DNA from: Pullilachnospira_A gallistercoris | GTDB lineage: Bacteria; Bacillota; Clostridia; Lachnospirales; Lachnospiraceae | Direction of reading: 5' to 3' | Assembly (NCBI GenBank): GCA_018712125.1 | Contig: DVHM01000145.1 | Span: 1 to 14,889 of the forward strand | DNA: 14,889 nt | Shown here: positions 12,354 to 14,889 of the stretch, piece after piece | Layout: every line of letters starts with the position of its first letter | How positions within the stretch are numbered: the first letter of the stretch is position 1 | Made by a program: the position numbers and the translations under genes | The notes under the pieces: model-generated | Databases searched by the model: none | Seen by the model: only the letters and a program-made list of their open reading frames with translations | Told to the model about the DNA's origin: nothing

Positions 12354-14889
12354 GACTGGTGTCGTGTGAAATTGGAGGATTTGGAAAGATCAGCGCTTAT
12401 TCCCACACGTTTCGGGAAGGGCTCAACGCGTTCTGTGAGGATAACGGCTGGGGAAAGACAACCTTCAGTGTCTTTGTGAAAGCCATGTTCTACGGTATGG
12501 AGTATTCCAGAAAGCAGGGGCTGTCCGAACGGGAGCATTACCGTCCCTGGGATGGCGGCGTCTACGGCGGGAGCCTGGTGTTTGAGGTAGGAGGAAGGCG
12601 TTACCGGGTGGAGCGCACGTTTGGAAAGAAGGACAAGGATGACACGTTTGCCCTCTATGATGACGTGACCGGAAAGCCCTCCGAGGATTTCGGCGTCAAC
12701 CTTGGGGAGGAGATCTTCGAGGTGGATCGGGACTCCTTCGGGAAGAGCACCTTTATTCCCCAGGAGGGGCTGGAGACCACCATGACGGACAGCATCAATG
12801 CCAAGATGGGCGATCTGTCCACCGCGAAGGACGATATCAACAATTTTGACCGCGCGGTAAAGGCGATCGATGAGGCAAGGAAGAATTATACCCGCAGAAG
12901 CAAGACGAACACCGGGAAACTGGAGATCATGAAACGGCAGATGAGGGAGTGCAACGAGCTTCTGGAACAGCAGGAGGCCATGAACAAGGGCTACGAAGAG
13001 CGCACGGAACTGCTGGAGCAGAGGAAACGGTCTCTGCAGGAGCTGGAAGGAAAAAAAGCCGGACTTGCCGAGCAGATCCGCATGCTCAGCCGGCAGGAGC
13101 AGAGTTTCGGACAGTACCGGGAGAAAAAACGCAGTCTGGAGCGGCATCTGGCGGACAGCGCCGGTTTGGATGCGTTCTTCGCGGCAGGAATTCCGAAGGA
13201 GGACGAGCTGAAGGACATGGAGAATCTGGAGCGGCGTATGCATGTGGCGCGCCGGGAGATCGAGGTCAAGCAGGAAGGGCTTCCGCCGCAGGAGGAGATC
13301 GAGCGCCTGGAGATGCTCTTTGCCTCCGGTGTTCCCGAGGAGGCAGATCTGTCCCAGTGGAATCTGTGGGCCGGACGTCTGAAGGAATTGCGGGTGGCCG
13401 GCGAAAGTCATAAGCTTTCAGAAGATATGAAGGCCCATCTGCAGGAGATGAGCAGTTTCTTTGAGCGGAAACTCCCTCAGGAGGAGGAGATGGCTGCCGC
13501 GGAGGAACGGGTCACGGAACTGATCAAGCTGGAGGGGCGGGCAGATGATGCGAAAACCAGATATCAGACCCTGTTGCTGCAGAGGGATCAGATGGAGCGC
13601 AGCCGGGCTGGCAAGGGAGGACTTTCGGGATTGATTGTCTGCCTGTTTCTCTGCATTGCTCTTGCGGGAGGCGGTATTGCCTTCCGTACACTGGCGGCGG
13701 ACAGCGCCTATTCCCTGCCCCTGCAGATCGTCTGTTTTGGAGGGGCTCTGCTGATTCTGAGTCTGGGATGCTGGTCTTTTCTGCGGAGTAAAGGTGCGGC
13801 AAGAAAGGCGGCAGAGGAGCTGGAACGCCAAGTGGAGGAGGCCCGTGAAGCGCTGGAACGCTGCGAGAACCTGAGAGAAGAGCAGCGCGCTTCCTGCAAG
13901 GCTTTTTTGTCGGATTTTCTGCTGCCCCCTCTGGACAACATGCAGCAGATGGTTCATGAGGTCCGCAAAAATCTGGATCTGTACAACAGCCTGCGCCAGG
14001 AGGAGCGAAAGAGTGAACAGGAAGTTTCCGGTACGCTGGAAGAGCTGGCGGATCTGCAGCTGCGGCTTTACACAGCGCTGGCGCCCTTTGCGGAGGTTTA
14101 TCATATTGATCTGTATCATGAACCTCAGGAGGAGGAAGTGCTGCGGCGCCTGCAGAGAGACCGGACGGTCTTTGAAAATTACCGGAAGGATTACAGTGAG
14201 ATGCTGAGCCGTACGGAGGAAAACCGGGAGATGGAGGAATCACTCCAGGCTTTTCTGGGCAGATTCCCCACAGAGAGCGGCGAAGCGGCGGAACAGCTGA
14301 AGGAGATCCGCAGCAAATATGACCGGCGTTTTGCTCTGGCAAGGGAGATTCGGGAACTGAAGGGCGAACTTTCCCGGTTTGAGCAGGAACATCAGATTGA
14401 TGAGAGCAGAGGTTCGGTGGAGGAGCTTCAGAAACAGCAGGATGAACTGGACGCGGAGGTGGCGGAATTGAACCGTACTATCGCCCAGGATCGGGAAAAC
14501 CTTTCCGCCATGGCGGAGGAACTGGAACGATTCGAGGAAGCGCAGACGCGCAGAGAACAGCTGACGGAGGATATTGAAGCGGCGCAGCAGAGGGTAAAGC
14601 TTCTGGAGAATACAGCCAGGTGCCTTCAGATGGCAAGGGACAGTTTCCTGTCGAGATATATGAAGCCTCTGCAGGAGGGACTGGAAAAATACCGCAGCCG
14701 GATCGATAGAAACGCCGCCGACGAACTGGCATCCGCTCAGATGACATTGGACATGGATCTGTCTGTACATATTTCCTACCTGGGAAACAGCAGGGAGTCG
14801 GATTACCTGAGCGCCGGATACCGGAATCTGATTGCTTTCTGTTCCAGGCTGGCGCTGCTGGATGTGCTTTATCAGAAAGAGCAGCCGGT
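12350..14889 (+). CDS. yhaN: YhaN-like AAA ATPase, Rad50/SbcC-related, with internal membrane hairpin (3' truncated by window)
   Basis: The frame is open from ATG 12350 to the window end: 846 codons and no stop. The N-terminal half of an ABC/SMC-type ATPase has Walker A as NGWGKTT (32-38) and a Q-loop at IPQEG (136-140). Long charged coiled-coil stretches follow (about 185-420 and 480-790). In the middle are two hydrophobic segments, about 425-445 and 457-478 (bases 13622-13783), separated by about 11 residues, forming a predicted membrane hairpin. Near the end YLSAGYRNLIAFCSRLALLD (about 817-836) is the ABC signature region; Walker B should follow just beyond the window. Rad50-type proteins have a zinc hook at the coiled-coil tip; no CxxC is seen here and the membrane hairpin takes that place. 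It is coupled by ATGA to the YhaO-like nuclease, its likely partner. The start has no strong ribosome binding site beyond GGGAGAGGA at 12332-12340. Confidence 0.9.
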   Translation, partial: MRLVSCEIGGFGKISAYSHTFREGLNAFCEDNGWGKTTFSVFVKAMFYGMEYSRKQGLSEREHYRPWDGGVYGGSLVFEVGGRRYRVERTFGKKDKDDTFALYDDVTGKPSEDFGVNLGEEIFEVDRDSFGKSTFIPQEGLETTMTDSINAKMGDLSTAKDDINNFDRAVKAIDEARKNYTRRSKTNTGKLEIMKRQMRECNELLEQQEAMNKGYEERTELLEQRKRSLQELEGKKAGLAEQIRMLSRQEQSFGQYREKKRSLERHLADSAGLDAFFAAGIPKEDELKDMENLERRMHVARREIEVKQEGLPPQEEIERLEMLFASGVPEEADLSQWNLWAGRLKELRVAGESHKLSEDMKAHLQEMSSFFERKLPQEEEMAAAEERVTELIKLEGRADDAKTRYQTLLLQRDQMERSRAGKGGLSGLIVCLFLCIALAGGGIAFRTLAADSAYSLPLQIVCFGGALLILSLGCWSFLRSKGAARKAAEELERQVEEAREALERCENLREEQRASCKAFLSDFLLPPLDNMQQMVHEVRKNLDLYNSLRQEERKSEQEVSGTLEELADLQLRLYTALAPFAEVYHIDLYHEPQEEEVLRRLQRDRTVFENYRKDYSEMLSRTEENREMEESLQAFLGRFPTESGEAAEQLKEIRSKYDRRFALAREIRELKGELSRFEQEHQIDESRGSVEELQKQQDELDAEVAELNRTIAQDRENLSAMAEELERFEEAQTRREQLTEDIEAAQQRVKLLENTARCLQMARDSFLSRYMKPLQEGLEKYRSRIDRNAADELASAQMTLDMDLSVHISYLGNSRESDYLSAGYRNLIAFCSRLALLDVLYQKEQP

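Noticed and set aside
12227..14770. Minus-strand frames opposite the YhaN-like gene
   Set aside because: They are antisense shadows of a coiled-coil gene. The plus frame is open from 12350 to the end, with Walker A and signature motifs.
1..14889. CRISPR array, tRNA, rRNA, insertion sequence, att site
   Set aside because: No regularly spaced repeats, no cloverleaf or rRNA sequence, and no transposase or integrase frame were recognised on either strand by reading.

Overview
This window is about 15 kb of GC-rich (roughly mid-50s percent) bacterial chromosome. Strong AGGAGG-type ribosome binding sites, sigma-A-type promoters, a BceAB-type exporter, a YhaO/YhaN pair and a Rae1/YacP-type nuclease domain all point to a Firmicute. 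The protein families look most like gut Clostridia, probably Lachnospiraceae; that placement is inferred from protein style, not from a marker gene. No tRNA, rRNA, CRISPR array, insertion sequence or phage gene was seen. Coding density is high and no gene-free stretch exceeds 300 bases.

Layout. (1) 1-2164: the tail of an ABC ATPase overlapping a complete BceB-like permease, an antimicrobial-peptide sensing/export module that continues leftward. (2) 2177-4215: a TetR repressor (TTG start, minus strand) divergent from a two-gene operon of a VOC-fold protein and a short-chain dehydrogenase joined by an ATGA overlap. A 9-bp-arm inverted repeat lies exactly between the two promoters and is a good operator candidate. 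(3) 4332-4838: a small family-6-type uracil/hypoxanthine DNA glycosylase. (4) 4974-6428: a polyprenyl-phosphate sugar-1-phosphate transferase on its own strong extended -10 promoter, ending in a bidirectional terminator shared with (5), a convergent cytosolic family 2 glycoside hydrolase (6455-8269, minus). (6) 8443-14889: a rightward cluster driven by another extended -10 promoter. It holds a 931-residue TetM/EF-G-like translational GTPase fused to a C-terminal NYN (Rae1/YacP-like) ribonuclease domain, then a YhaO-like Mre11/SbcD-type phosphoesterase, then a YhaN-like coiled-coil ATPase with a membrane hairpin, cut off by the window end.

The most notable object is the GTPase-nuclease fusion. 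TetM and EF-G enter the ribosomal A site by GTP hydrolysis, and Rae1 cuts mRNA in the A site. One polypeptide carrying both suggests a GTP-driven factor that delivers an mRNA-cutting domain to the ribosome. Automatic annotation is likely to label it a tetracycline-resistance protein, but the loop aligned with the drug-displacing loop of TetM is different here. The downstream YhaO/YhaN pair may form a membrane-tethered Mre11-Rad50-like complex; whether it works with the fusion protein is open.
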